From NCBI GenBank assembly GCA_948567375.1, contig OX419761.1, positions 30,108,243-30,172,242 on the forward strand: a stretch of 64,000 nt of DNA. Direction: 5' to 3'. Positions 43,461 to 54,180 of this stretch are shown here, piece by piece. This stretch comes from Lunularia cruciata (Eukaryota; Streptophyta; Marchantiopsida; Lunulariales; Lunulariaceae). Position numbers and translations under genes: made by a program. The notes below the pieces were generated by a model that had not been told where the DNA came from, ran no database searches, and worked only from the letters and a program-made list of their open reading frames with translations. How positions within the stretch are numbered: position 1 is the first letter of the stretch; every line of letters begins with the position of its first letter.

Positions 43461-44044
43461 TGAGCTTGATTCTGAGTATCAGCTTTGTGATTGTATTTGT
43501 GAGGGTGTGGAGAAATTTGAAGTGCAAGTCAGTGTACATGTTGGATGTTGGATTCCACAGCCTTGATCTTCATTCTGTGTGTTTGATCCTAAGTGAAGTG
43601 CAATCGAAGCAATGCCTTGACAGATCTGAGAGGAATTGTAGTGTTGGTAGTATTCTGCATTTGTGAGTGCAGTGCAAAGTTGATGTGAAGCAATTTTTGA
43701 TCAAGGAAGTTGTGCCTTCAGTGGAGGGATGGAACACAATTCTGAGGCAAAGTCATTTTGTAGTGAAGTGCCGTTTTTGGGAGAGCCTGAATCATCACAA
43801 TCAAGATTGTTTGGAAAGAATTGAAGGATTTGTGATTAAGGAGTGTGAATTTGTGAAAAGACTGCGAGTCAGTGCTTGTTACTCTCTTCTGGGTGTGGTT
43901 TCTACCTGAGAGATTAAAGACGCAACCAAGAAGAACTGAAATTGTTACTTTGCTTCGTATTTGACCAATTTTGACTCATATCTCTACGGGAACAAACTTT
44001 ACTTACCCGATTACCGCAAAAGTGATATTTGCCGGGTTGTCACA

Positions 44045-45851
44045 CTAAGGTTGAAGACTATAGTGGTTGGAGGCATGAGATTACTACTTCCAATGGCCTA
44101 ATGTAGCAATAAGTCAATGTATCTTTCACTCCTACATCATTTATAAGGGATAATTGGGAGCCAAACATTAGACCTAAGCTTACAAGAGGGGAAAGACAAA
44201 GATTATTGAGGTTCTTGAGGAGCTACACAAGTTGTTTTGACTTTAGTATGAAGGATTTGGGTGCTCTAAAAGGACTTGGTATTTGGATTAAGAATACTAG
44301 TGATACACCAATTCTTTTATGTCCCTATAGATATAGTAACAAAGAGGGATCATTGATTTAGAGCCAAAGTTAAGACCTTTTTGAGGTTGGTTTGGTGGAG
44401 ATTTCACCTGGAGAGTATACTTCAGCTACAATGATGCCAACCAAGAAGGATATACATGGAAACTACATAAATAAGAGGATATGTAGAGATTATTGTCCTA
44501 TCAACCAACAAACTAGGGTTGATTGGTATGTCATGTCTACATTGGAGGAGATCTTTGATGCAATTGGGCATGCAAAGGTCTTCAATACTTTGGATCTTTG
44601 AGTAGGATGTTGTTAGTTGCCAATCAAGGAGGAGGACGAGTCCAAGATAGCATTTTGAGCTATTAATCCTCATGGTAAGGATCTATTATATTAGTGGAGG
44701 TTCTTACCAATTGGGTGAAAGAACACTCATGCCAAGTTGTAGAGAGTCATGGACAAGATCCTATTAGGATTAGATTTTGCTTTATGCTACATTGATGATA
44801 TTTTGGTCTACAACACTACTATGGAGGAGCTAAGAGACATTTGTTGGAGGTGTTTGAGAGGTTGAGATCTCATGGACTCCAATTACATGTTAGGCAGTGT
44901 AGATTCTCCATGAGCAAGTTGAGTATTTGAGTCATACTATCTACCCGAGAGGACTTGGCATTTAGCAAACCAAGTTGGAAGCTATTGTACATATTCCTTG
45001 GCATACAAATGTGAGCAAAGTGTGATCATTCCTTGTGTTGACAAAATTCTATTACCCATATGTTAGAGGATTTAGTGCCATTGCCAAGGCCTTGACAAAG
45101 CTGACCAAGCTTACACATGAGTGATGTTGGGGAGATGAGTAGGAGAGAGCTTTTAAAGGGATCAAGGAGAGGTTGATGTATGCCCTATTCTTAGGAGACC
45201 AATCAAAGGATGACCATTCTAGGTTTGTATTGATTGAGTACGTTGGGGCTTGGAGCAATGCTCACCTAGTAGAATGATGAGGGGAAGAAGTTTGTGGTGG
45301 GCTATGATAATTGCTCCAACAATTTGGTAGAGGCAAAGTATAGTTCATATGAGAGAGAGTGTTTGGTAGCAATATGAGCAAAAGCACATTTTTATGGTAC
45401 CTATTTGGTAACCCTTCCACTCTCATCACTAATCATCAACCATTGAAGTGGTTTGATGGATATCTAACAAGCTTTCATGCAAGCTTGCACAATGGGTTCT
45501 AATTTTAAAGGAGTATGATTTCATAGTTATTCATAGATCTGGAGTGGTGAACCATGATCTATATGGGTTGAGTAGAAATCCATGTCCTAGCCAGTAGGAT
45601 CAAACTAAAGCACATTGGCATGGTGAGACGGATGAGAAGATGGTGCCAAGATGGCATACATCTACCTTCTATGTATGCTTTCTAAGGCCTTGGTGGTATC
45701 TCTCCTAGCACATACAAGAGGACTTGTTAAGGTCATAGATCCAAAGTGGAGATATTGGTATAGGTCAATGAGACATTCATGATGATGTCTTAATGATGGA
45801 TTATCTTTGCAGTGGTGTTATGGGTGGTACAATTGGTACCAAAGTGAGAGG
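44045..45851 (+). pseudogene. MET-2 RT and RNase H remnant
   Basis: Linker (GTGGTTGGAGGCATGAG), RT entry near 44150-44340, then 44392-44601 (VEISPGEYTSATMMPTKK, RICRDYCPINQQ), the palm CYIDDILVYNTT near 44785-44825, thumb and RNase H to about 45560, and KEYDFIVIHRSGVVN near 45505-45550. Nearly every block has a stop or indel. Colinear with MET 25100-26650 at the base level; no methyltransferase here. Confidence 0.78.
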
Positions 45852-45899
45852 CCATTGTTGTATTATTCTTTTCTCTCTCTCTATGAGCACACTAGGTGC

Positions 45900-48051
45900 C
45901 TAGCTATGGAGACTACAGATCAAAGGCTGTAGGTAAACCCTAAACTACTCTTCTGAACATACGCGTTACCTAACCGTTAGAACCCTTCTCTCTCATAACT
46001 AGTATTTTTGCTATTGGGAAGGGTTGTGATGGGCAACCTAACCTATCATCAAAACATGCACTCTTTGTATGCTGGTCATCACCTTCAGCATTACCAAGGA
46101 GAAATACATAGTACTCCTAAAAGGAAATAACCTAAGCGCAATGCCCACACACCAATCCAAACCCATTGGGCATACAAAAAGGCGTACAAAAAGGCATACA
46201 AGCACAAAGAGGATCCAATCACAAGAATACGGCAACAACTCTCTGTGATTTTTGTCAAAGAAGAGCTTCAGAGCCTTCTTGCTCTATCATCAAGCTCATT
46301 TCAACCTGTACTCCAAGCTTCCTCCAATCTGAACTTCAGATCTTAACAATTTTCTATTCCAAGTGGAGAATTCCTATGTATTCTTGATGGGGAAAACTCT
46401 ATGCAGCTCATATATAGCCATAACTTTTCCTGTGTAGCTTGGATTTGAGAGTTCTAGAATTCAATGGAAATCCTTTGAGATAAGCTTTCCAATGACATAA
46501 AACAAGGCTCAATTGGATCACTACAAATCCCCTGAAAAGCTCTCAAAGTTGGCCAGATGTTTCACAACTTTCACCCAAATTTCAAAATCCCTATTTTAGT
46601 GTTTTGCCTCTGGTTCTTGTCAACTTTCTCCTGATTTATAAATCAGATGTTCACTTGATCCTCAAAAAACACTTTGGAAATCTGAACTCTCAATCATAGT
46701 CACAAAAGTGAGAGAATTGACATTCAATTATGATTGAAGAAAGAAATGCTCCTCCGAGCTTACGATAGTCTTTTCAATAAAACTTGTTGCATCAGATCTC
46801 ACTTTCTATTAATCCAAAGCCAACTAAATTTTCCATAGTAGTTGTTCATGCTCTTTTTTAACACTCTGAAAATTTTGATGGCCTAATCCAATCCCAATCC
46901 CTAGATATTGATTAATTCCTGAGCTAGGCTAACTTGTGAGCTCTACAGACCCAAGTATACTTGATCCAAGACCTTGAATTCTCTATTCAAATAGAGAATT
47001 CAAAGGTGCAAACCCTAACCAACAAAAAAACTGGAAATTTTCAAACCACAACTTGGGGAGTGACCAAAACTCCAAACCTGATCACTAGCTCTTCTCCATC
47101 ACCTTACATCTCAAGAGCTTCAACTCAATCAACTAGATCTGATTTTAGATTGACCCAAAACTGGAATTTCTTGTGCTCAATACTGTACGGACTTTGTCTA
47201 ATCTCCAATCCCATTGACAAATAGTGAAAATGTCTCAAGAAGCTCTCTCAATTGCCTACTTTGTGCTCCATGGTATGAATTCTACCCCCTTAATTAAACC
47301 AATGATATCCCTATTAGAATCAGCTTAAATTGTGTGATTTCTATCTCCAAATTGTAGTGTGTCAACTCCTCTTTCCAACCATGGTCTTCATTCCCCAAAT
47401 AGTCTTCCCAAACTCCTTTGATGGTCAAAAAACTCCATACTTCTCTCTTGGGACCTAATCTCTTGCACATTTGTCCTTTAGTCTTTTTACTTTTTGACAA
47501 ATGGACCCCACAACTCCACTTTAAAGCTTATGAGAAAACATTTAGGCATTCCCCAAAAATAGAAGCATATATATTGTCAAGTCCCAAACATGCTCATAAG
47601 TAAGCACCAAAAGGACGATAGGATCCGGGTTTCTCATCACTGACTCCACAAATACCACCTTGAAATGTGCCACCAACCAGTCCCGTAAGCCATCATGGTG
47701 CAAAATCTAAAGCCTGATAAGAAAAGGAGTTGGGAGTGGCAGATCAGGAGCATGGGACATCTCATGCTCAAATGCTTCCTTTGATGTTCTACCACTTGTG
47801 CACTCCTACAACTCTCACTCCCAATGTCTTCCTCCCACTCAAGATTCCTTGACTAAAACACCACTCTGTCTCTCCACTCACCTTCATCTATATTCATCAA
47901 AGCCCTCAAACATGATAAGATTGTAACATATGTAGCCAATCACATACATGTATATAGATTGCTCACAAGGCAGCATCTCATCCGTTGGATCTAGCATACA
48001 ACCTACCCCACTAATGTGGAGATAAACTATGATAAGTCACTTTTTTACGGG
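45900..48051. other. Non-coding interior of the 45856-50031 element
   Basis: About 2.1 kb of AT-rich sequence with only short stop-bounded frames. A perfect 14-bp inverted repeat (TTGAATTCTCTATT / AATAGAGAATTCAA, two-base spacer) lies at 46974-47003. No protein family or RNA gene recognised. Confidence 0.45.
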
Positions 48052-48533
48052 CTATGTGTGGTACACACATTTTTCATTTTGGATGAGTTTAGAAGAAGAA
48101 GTGCCTTGCTGAAACCAAATTGAAACCAAATGGAGAAGAAATGAGGAGAAACATGTGTTTTGATCAAGCTTGAGGAAGTCAACTTCATGTTAGAGGAAGA
48201 AGGGCTCAGATTGGATCAGACCTATAGAAGCTTACTTTGCATCAGAGGAGAAAGAAGAAGAAGAAGAAGAAGGTCAGACGCCGGAAGAAGGTACTTCACA
48301 TTGGAATGGAGGTTACATGTCAGGATTCTTGTGGGAGCTGTATCTCAATTAAAAAACAAGTCCAAATGAAACGTGCTATATTTTGTTGTAAGTGTCTCGT
48401 TTAGGGCTTTCCATTGCTACAAAAATTATAGAGTTTGGAGGTTTGTAGAAGAAGTTACAAGCATTTGAAGTTTTGGGAGTAGATGTACACAATAAGTTAG
48501 TGTCTTTGGGTTGATGTCTTTGGGTCTATACAA

Positions 48534-48603
48534 CTTCAGACTTTGGACTTTGGACTTTGGACTTCAGACTTTGAACTTTGGACTTTGGACTTTGGACTTT
48601 GGG
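48534..48603 (+). repeat. 7-bp tandem repeat (GGACTTT)n in LCC-5
   Basis: About ten units of GGACTTT with a few variants (AGACTTT, GAACTTT). Not present in the other LCC units, and it sits near the internal deletion. Confidence 0.85.
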
Positions 48604-48779
48604 TTTACATGACTTTGGTTCTAAAGACTTCGCCTCAAGACAAATATGATTCAACCCGAGGTAGTCAAATATCAGATGTAGGAGTCTTTGGGTCAGATAT
48701 TTGAAGCGTCTAAAATAGTTAGGATAGAAAAGAAGATATTTAGGATACCCATGACTTCAATTTCAATTTTGATTGAAGA

Positions 48780-49222
48780 TAGGATAGAAATAGAAGAGAA
48801 ATAGTAATAGTGAAAGAACCCAAAGTGCAAGATCAGACAATAAGTGTGTCTTCGGGTCCGTTACATGAGAGATAATGGGAAAGTGAGTTACAAATTGAAG
48901 GTGTAGATAGTGTACCCATGCTTTCAATTACAATTCTTTATGAGCATATAGTAGAATTAGCAAAAGAATTGATAGTAGTTAGACCCGATGTTGTCTCAGA
49001 ATTCAAGTGTCTTGAATGTTGACATTTGACACTTTAGAGAAGAGTGGGTTAGGAGATAAAGAGATAGAAAGGTTACTCATGATCTCAATTGTAGTTCCTA
49101 GTGAAGAAGTAGTAGAAATATTGAAGGACTTGGTAGAATTAGATCTACCCGAAGAAGGAGAAGTAATAGGAAGATCACCGGGTTTGGAAGCCAATGAGGA
49201 GATCGACATCGGATCTGAGTAG
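48780..49222 (+). pseudogene. LCC-5 gene remnant (C-terminal tail)
   Basis: Only the tail of the coiled-coil protein is readable: 49016-49222, TFDTLEKSGLGDKEIERL and PEEGEVIGRSPGLEANEEID, stop at 49222, aligned with the ends of LCC-3 and LCC-4. It is closest to LCC-3 in this part. Upstream, 48780-49015 has weak matches (ELAKELIVVRPDVVSEF-like) and stops. The globular and coiled-coil regions are deleted. Confidence 0.65.
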
Positions 49223-50035
49223 AAACAGACTGAGATTTGAAGAGGCAGATATGAAGAGGTGCATTGTTATTTTGGATCCGTAGGTTAGAAGAGTTGTTAT
49301 AGAATGGTATAGTTGTTAGTAACTGTCATTTGCTTCACTATTTAAAGGAGGCATTTGTAGTAAAATGTTGTTCAATGTTCATATTTATGAAGATAGATAA
49401 AGCAAAGTGCTGACTTCAGTGCTTGTCGCTTAAGCTTAATTCCGAGTGTCAACTTCATGTGTGTTTGTGAGTGTGTGGAGAAATTTGAAGTGCAAGTCAG
49501 TGCACTTGTTGGATGTTGGATTCTGCAGCCTTGATCTTTACTCTATGTGTTTGATCTTGAGTGAAGTGTAATCAAAGTAATGCCTTGACATATTTGAGAG
49601 GAATTGTAGTGTTGGTATTATTCTGTATTTGTGAGTGCAGTACAAAGTTGATGTGAAGCAATTTTGATCAAGGAAGTTGTGCCTTCAGTGGAGGGGTGGA
49701 ACACAATTCTGAGGCAAAGTCATTTTATAGAGAAATGTCATCTTCAGGAGAATCTGAATCATCACAATCAAGATTTGTTTGGACAGAATTTGCTATGTTG
49801 TGATTATGGGTGTTTGAATTCATGACAAGTTGTCAAGATTGTGAGTTTGTTACTCTCTTCTGGGTGTAGTTGCTACCTGAGAGATTAAAGACAAAATCAA
49901 GAAGAATTACTGTTTGACGTCATATTTGACCAATTCTGAATAGTATCTCTGCGGGAACAAACTTTACGTACCTAATTACCGCAAAAGTGATATTTTCCGG
50001 GTTGTCACACTATGCAAACCACAACATGACACCAT

Positions 50036-50742
50036 GTCCTTCAAAAAGCCATGCAATTTAGATTGGAGGGTAGAAATCTTCTTTGTGTACGGGAGAATAG
50101 TAAAGTGCAAGTAGTTCCACTTCCATCTCAAAGACCACAATTGGTATGTCATGTTCATGGGGAGCTAGGACATTTTGGAGTAAAGCATACACATAGCTTA
50201 CTCCAAAGTCATCTTTGGTGGCAGGGTATGTAGATTAGTTTTTACATGTACATTAGTTTGTTGCCATGTGTGTGGTTTGTGACCAAGTTAGAGCATCATT
50301 TAATGCTCCTATGCCATAATTACACCCATTATCTATCATGGGATTGGATTACTATTGGAGTTTGGACTTTGGACTTTGCTAGACCTTTATTGTTGATTGT
50401 GAGACATCATCAATATGTTTTGGTTATGGTGGAGCACTTCTCCAAGTGGATTGATTTGGTGACACTTCTTGATAATTCTAATGAAGGAACAACTTACTTG
50501 TTCCTGGATCAGGCTCTTAGTCATTTTGGTACACCAATTTGAGCTTTTTATTGATCAAGGTACAAAGTTCTTGGGGGAGCTTTATGTCTTGTATGAAAAG
50601 GCTATGATTAATCATTGTACTATATCTTGAGGTCACCATGAGGCAAATGGCTTAACAAGAGAGTGGTTCCAACAATGAAGAAAGGATTGCATAATTGTGG
50701 TTTGCAAAGAGGCCACTTGAGAGATTGGGATCTCTAATTACC
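50036..50742 (+). pseudogene. MET-2 integrase remnant
   Basis: Zinc domain at 50051-50233 (QLVCHVHGELGHFGVKHTH, LLQSHLWWQGM) and core at 50246-50560 (WTLDFARPLLLIVRHHQYVL with the first Asp, VEHFSKWIDLVTLLDNSNEG, then LIDQGTKFLG in another frame near 50545-50575). The Glu-containing stretch near 50640-50690 is decayed. Ends at 50742 before the C-terminal domain, so the presence of a PHD finger in this copy cannot be judged. Confidence 0.75.
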
Positions 50743-50744
50743 TT

Positions 50745-51912
50745 TGTGTGTGTGTGAACGAGATTGATGAACTAGCCAAAAATTTATTATATAGATTATA
50801 AAATGAACAATGAATATCTTAGGAGAGGATAGATTCATTAAGATATAAGTTGATCTTACATTGATTGAGGTATAGGTGGATTTACTTGTAAATATTCCAC
50901 AACAAATCTTCAATTAGTTGTTGAATTGACCTTATTTTTTCTCAAAATCTTGTCCCAAACTTCTTTTAATTTGTACTTGAAATATAAAATAAATAATATA
51001 AGATATCAATCATTGTATTTTATCAAAATTTATTTACACTAAACCTAATATGATGTAAGCAAGTAGATAACATATATATGTTATATTTACTACAAAGTTA
51101 ATTAGAGTATGTTGTCTATCTATTGGACTAATTTATTTTCCAAATATATTATAGAAATTATTACTTCATTCTAAAGAGATATCATCTTTCATTCTATTAA
51201 ATTTTTCAAATTTCATATTCTGAAAAATATTCATCATCATGTAATCATGTAGTAAAATGCTTTGGAATTTCTTTATGTTGGCTTTGCCAATAACTTAATT
51301 GTTATGTCAAATTACTTTTTCACAATGAAAACAAAATGAGTGATCAAAGTTATATTGGTACTGGTGGCTCTCAAAATTCTAATTTTGTATGTTTGAACAT
51401 TACATATTTATCATAGTATGATAGTGTTCAGTCCTCATATCAAGAATTAACAATACAAATATTTTTCTACTTTTTGGTTAATAAATAGAGTGTAAGGTGG
51501 AAATTTGCTACTTGTTTTAGATCATTAGAAAGTTTGATATGTAAAATTCAACCATGGAGTAGATTATTCTTAAAAAAATTTAGTATTATATTAAGGATGA
51601 ATTATTTAAAATAATTTATTTTTATTTTTATTCAATGGTCTATGATTAAGATCAGAAATGGTAAAAGTGAAAATTGTTAGGAGTTAACTCAAGTCTGGAG
51701 TAACTCTAGTTAGCTTGATTGTGATAGTAAGTCTACGGCTAGACTACTATATGTGAGAGCTAATAGGAGCTCTTGGTGACACATTACTTTGATGATTAGA
51801 AATGCAGTTTTTGTGTGTTACCGTGGATGTAGCTTCAATGAGGTGAACCATGTATCTTCTTGTGTAGACCATGGTGAATGCTTAAACTATGTATTATCAA
51901 ATTGGATTTGCA
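50745..51912 (+). repeat. COP 5' LTR (start approximate)
   Basis: The right end is set by TTGCA at 51912 followed by the primer site. The left end is put at TGTGTGTGTGAACG (about 50745), where MET-2 homology stops; no second LTR is in view to confirm it. AT-rich, no ORF of note. Confidence 0.6.
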
Positions 51913-51914
51913 AT

Positions 51915-51926
51915 TGGTATCAGAGC
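51915..51926 (+). other. COP primer-binding site
   Basis: TGGTATCAGAGC, the perfect complement of the plant initiator tRNA-Met 3' end, two bases after the LTR. Confidence 0.95.
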
Positions 51927-52654
51927 AAATCTATTGATAATGTGCAATGTTGTAAGATTCTCCACAATTGGTACATCAATCTATCAATTGATCAAGTGAA
52001 GTAAAATCCGTTTCCTTTTCTCATCTCCTTCTCCTCGACTAGTTAGCTCTGTCTATTCTTTGACCGGAATTTTGGCTATGAAGAGGTGTGTGACTTGTGA
52101 AGGTATGGGGATTGAACAGTTGGCCGTGTGGTGAAAGCAGCAGTAGCAAGAGTGAGAAGGAAAAGTAGACAAAGTAGAGATTGGTCAGGATTTTGGAAAG
52201 GTGGATTGCAGTGTGGATGTAGATAGTGGACAGATTTTGATTGCAAAGTGATTTGAGCTGAGTGGAAAGGTATTTTTTGGTGCAACGGTAAAGTATTATA
52301 CAAGAACTATTGGTTTACTATATACCATTTCTGTAACCAAATAGATTCACAACTGTCAGTCCAGTAGGATTGGGAAGGATGTCATTTTCCCTAATATGCA
52401 ATAAAGTGTACAAGAGCTGAGTTGGTTCGTCCATTCCCCAATTACTATATCAAGCCATTTTGGTTCTGCTAGTTTCAATTGAGCTTTGAAAGCACACTGA
52501 CCCCAAGATAAGTTGAGCTTTAATTTCAAAAACTACTCATAGAAGGGAGTCCCTTCTTGAGCAAGTCTCTTCATGGCTACTTTCACAAATTTAGGAAAGA
52601 CCCTATAAGGTATTGAATTGCATCATGTTTGAGAACAAGCTTTGAGGTGCAAGT
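51927..52654 (+). other. COP leader, no gene recognised
   Basis: About 0.73 kb between the primer site and gag. Only short frames on both strands and nothing I can name. Confidence 0.5.
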
Positions 52655-53512
52655 TTGGAGATGGAAATCATGAAGATTGGAGGAGCCAAATTTGACATTG
52701 CCAAGTATGATGGATGCTCTAATTATCTCTTGTTGGAGCGTCAAGTGAAAGGTATGATCAAGGCCAATGGTTTTGGGAAATTGCTAAGACCGAAGACCAA
52801 TTTGGTGTTAGAGGATGATTGGAATGACATGCAAGAGATAGTTGTATACACAATGGTTTTACATCTGCAGCCACATGTCATAAAGCAATTGGGTGAATAC
52901 AAGGACTACATTACTCTTTTTGATGAGCTACAACAAAGTACCATCAGAAAGGGTTGACAAATCATCTCTACACTACCTTGAAGTTGATGAGCTTCAAGAT
53001 GAAGGAAAATACAAGATACAAGATCATATTGATGCCTTTAATGATTGTTTTGTGGACTTGCAGAATCTTGGAGAGGACCTGAGTGATGAGAAAAAGGCCC
53101 CCACTTGTTGAGTTCTCTCCCTACGTCCTACTAGTCCTTATCACGAGTGTTATTACATTGTGATAGGAAAACCATCACTTACAATGAGGTGGTGAGTGCT
53201 CTATTAACAGATGATCTTCAATAGAAGATGATGTTGCCTTCTCAACCCTAGACTCCTTTAGGAATAATGTTGAATGTCAATTGTGGAAGGATTTAGATGC
53301 GGACAAATGGTGGGGTACTAGATCTTGGTCTAGAGAGGAGATCTCAAGACTGTAAGACTGTGCTCTATTGGAAGTGTGGCAAAGATAGCCACCTCAAGAG
53401 GGATTGTCATGGCAAAGCAATTGTGCCTTCTTCAGCAAATGTGGCAAAAGACAATAAGCAAGAAGAAGAGGATGACCTGCTTGATGAAAACTATGTTCTA
53501 TGGTGCCAATAG
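52655..53512 (+). pseudogene. COP gag
   Basis: 52655-52957 reads KFDIAKYDGCSNYLLLERQ, the copia gag entry motif; 52893-53111 continues in another frame with IQDHIDAFNDCFVDLQNLG (the UBN2-type gag core). 53297-53512 has the nucleocapsid knuckle as YWKCGKDSHLKRDC, where the first Cys of CX2CX4HX4C reads Tyr (TGT to TAT is one transition). Broken by frame shifts near 52950 and stops around 53108. Start 52655 is a plausible true ATG because coding similarity begins just after it. Confidence 0.8.
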
Positions 53513-54180
53513 TATGCCCTTTGCACTTCTTTTCAACAAAGACGAGATGAATGGATTCTAGATTGTGCTTGTTCATACAATATGTGTTACAAAAGAGAGT
53601 TCTTTAGTTCTTACTTGATATCAAATGGTTCAATTTTGATGGGGAATGATTACCCTTGTAGAATTGTATGCATTGGATCTCTTAAGATTCAAATGTTTGA
53701 TGGTCTTGTGCACACATTGACTAATGTCAAACATATCCTTGACATGAGGAAGAACTTGATATCTCTCTTGGCATGTTAGACAAAAATGGCCATCAATGGA
53801 AAGTAGTTGATGGTGCACTTTGAGTCATGGCTAAGAGAAAAGTCATCTTGAAGAGTAATAAGCACAAGAATCTTTATGTGCTAGAGGGCAACATTATTTG
53901 TGGAGAAGCTCATGCTACTAAATCTCATGATATGATTGACTACTTGTGGCATTCAAGGCTAGGTCACATCAGTGAGAAGAGCATGTCTATTCTTTGCAAG
54001 AAAGGCATTATTTCTACACTATGGTCTAGTAGATTAGAATTTTGTGAGCATTGTGTACTAAGGAAGTAGCATCAAATTGCTTTTGGCATTGGAACTCATA
54101 GTTCCAAAGAAATTCTTGATTATATACATAGTGATGTGTGGAGCACATCTCCTACTCCCATATATTCTAGAAAGAAATAT
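53513..54180 (+). pseudogene. COP protease, pre-integrase and integrase start
   Basis: Protease site WILDCACSYNMC (usual form LDSGxSxHM) near 53550-53585, then 53582-53779 (MGNDYPCRIVCIGSLKI, LTNVKHILDMRKNLISL). The pre-integrase motif HSRLGHISEKSMSILCKKGI, with FCEHCVLRK, is at 53827-54069. Integrase core begins after a TAG at 54067 (DYIHSDVWSTSPTPIYSRKK with the first Asp) and is cut by LCC-6 at 54180 in ...RKKYY. Confidence 0.82.

Larger units (their letters stand above)
40263..44044 (+). mobile_element. LCC-4: complete LTR-like unit in MET-2
   Basis: 3782 bp, TGTGGTGCCCACA to GCCGGGTTGTCACA, flanked by a perfect CTAAG duplication (40258-40262, 44045-44049). Removing it joins MET-2 linker sequence colinear with 26640-26700. 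The best-preserved LCC copy: its long gene stays in one frame throughout. Contents: 415-bp leader, protein gene 40678-43251, LTR-type promoter near 43367, then a 650-bp R/U5-like end. Confidence 0.92.
48057..50009 (+). mobile_element. LCC-5: internally deleted LTR-like unit
   Basis: 1953 bp, TGTGGTACACACA to CCGGGTTGTCACA, flanked by a perfect CTATG duplication (48052-48056, 50010-50014). Most of the gene is missing, but both ends, the TATTTAAA at 49339-49346 and the R/U5-like end are kept, so ends alone sufficed for mobilisation or the deletion is later. Confidence 0.88.
45856..50031. mobile_element. Unnamed LTR-like element in MET-2, split by LCC-5
   Basis: TGTTGTATTATTC to CACAACATGACA, flanked by CCAT (45852-45855 and 50032-50035); MET-2 integrase sequence is continuous once it is removed. 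About 2.2 kb without LCC-5 and its duplication. It holds no gag or pol. The first 260 bp share short stretches with 30930-31010 of MET. Likely a solo LTR or a non-autonomous element. The orientation is not clear. Confidence 0.6.
40189..50742 (+). mobile_element. MET-2: partial plus-strand MET element
   Basis: Three pieces of one element: 40189-40262, 44045-45851 and 50036-50742, separated by LCC-4 and by the 45856-50031 insertion. They match the MET linker, RT, RNase H and integrase in order. The left part, including any methyltransferase, is lost at the CHR-3 junction; the right end stops in the integrase at about 50742, where COP begins. Confidence 0.85.
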
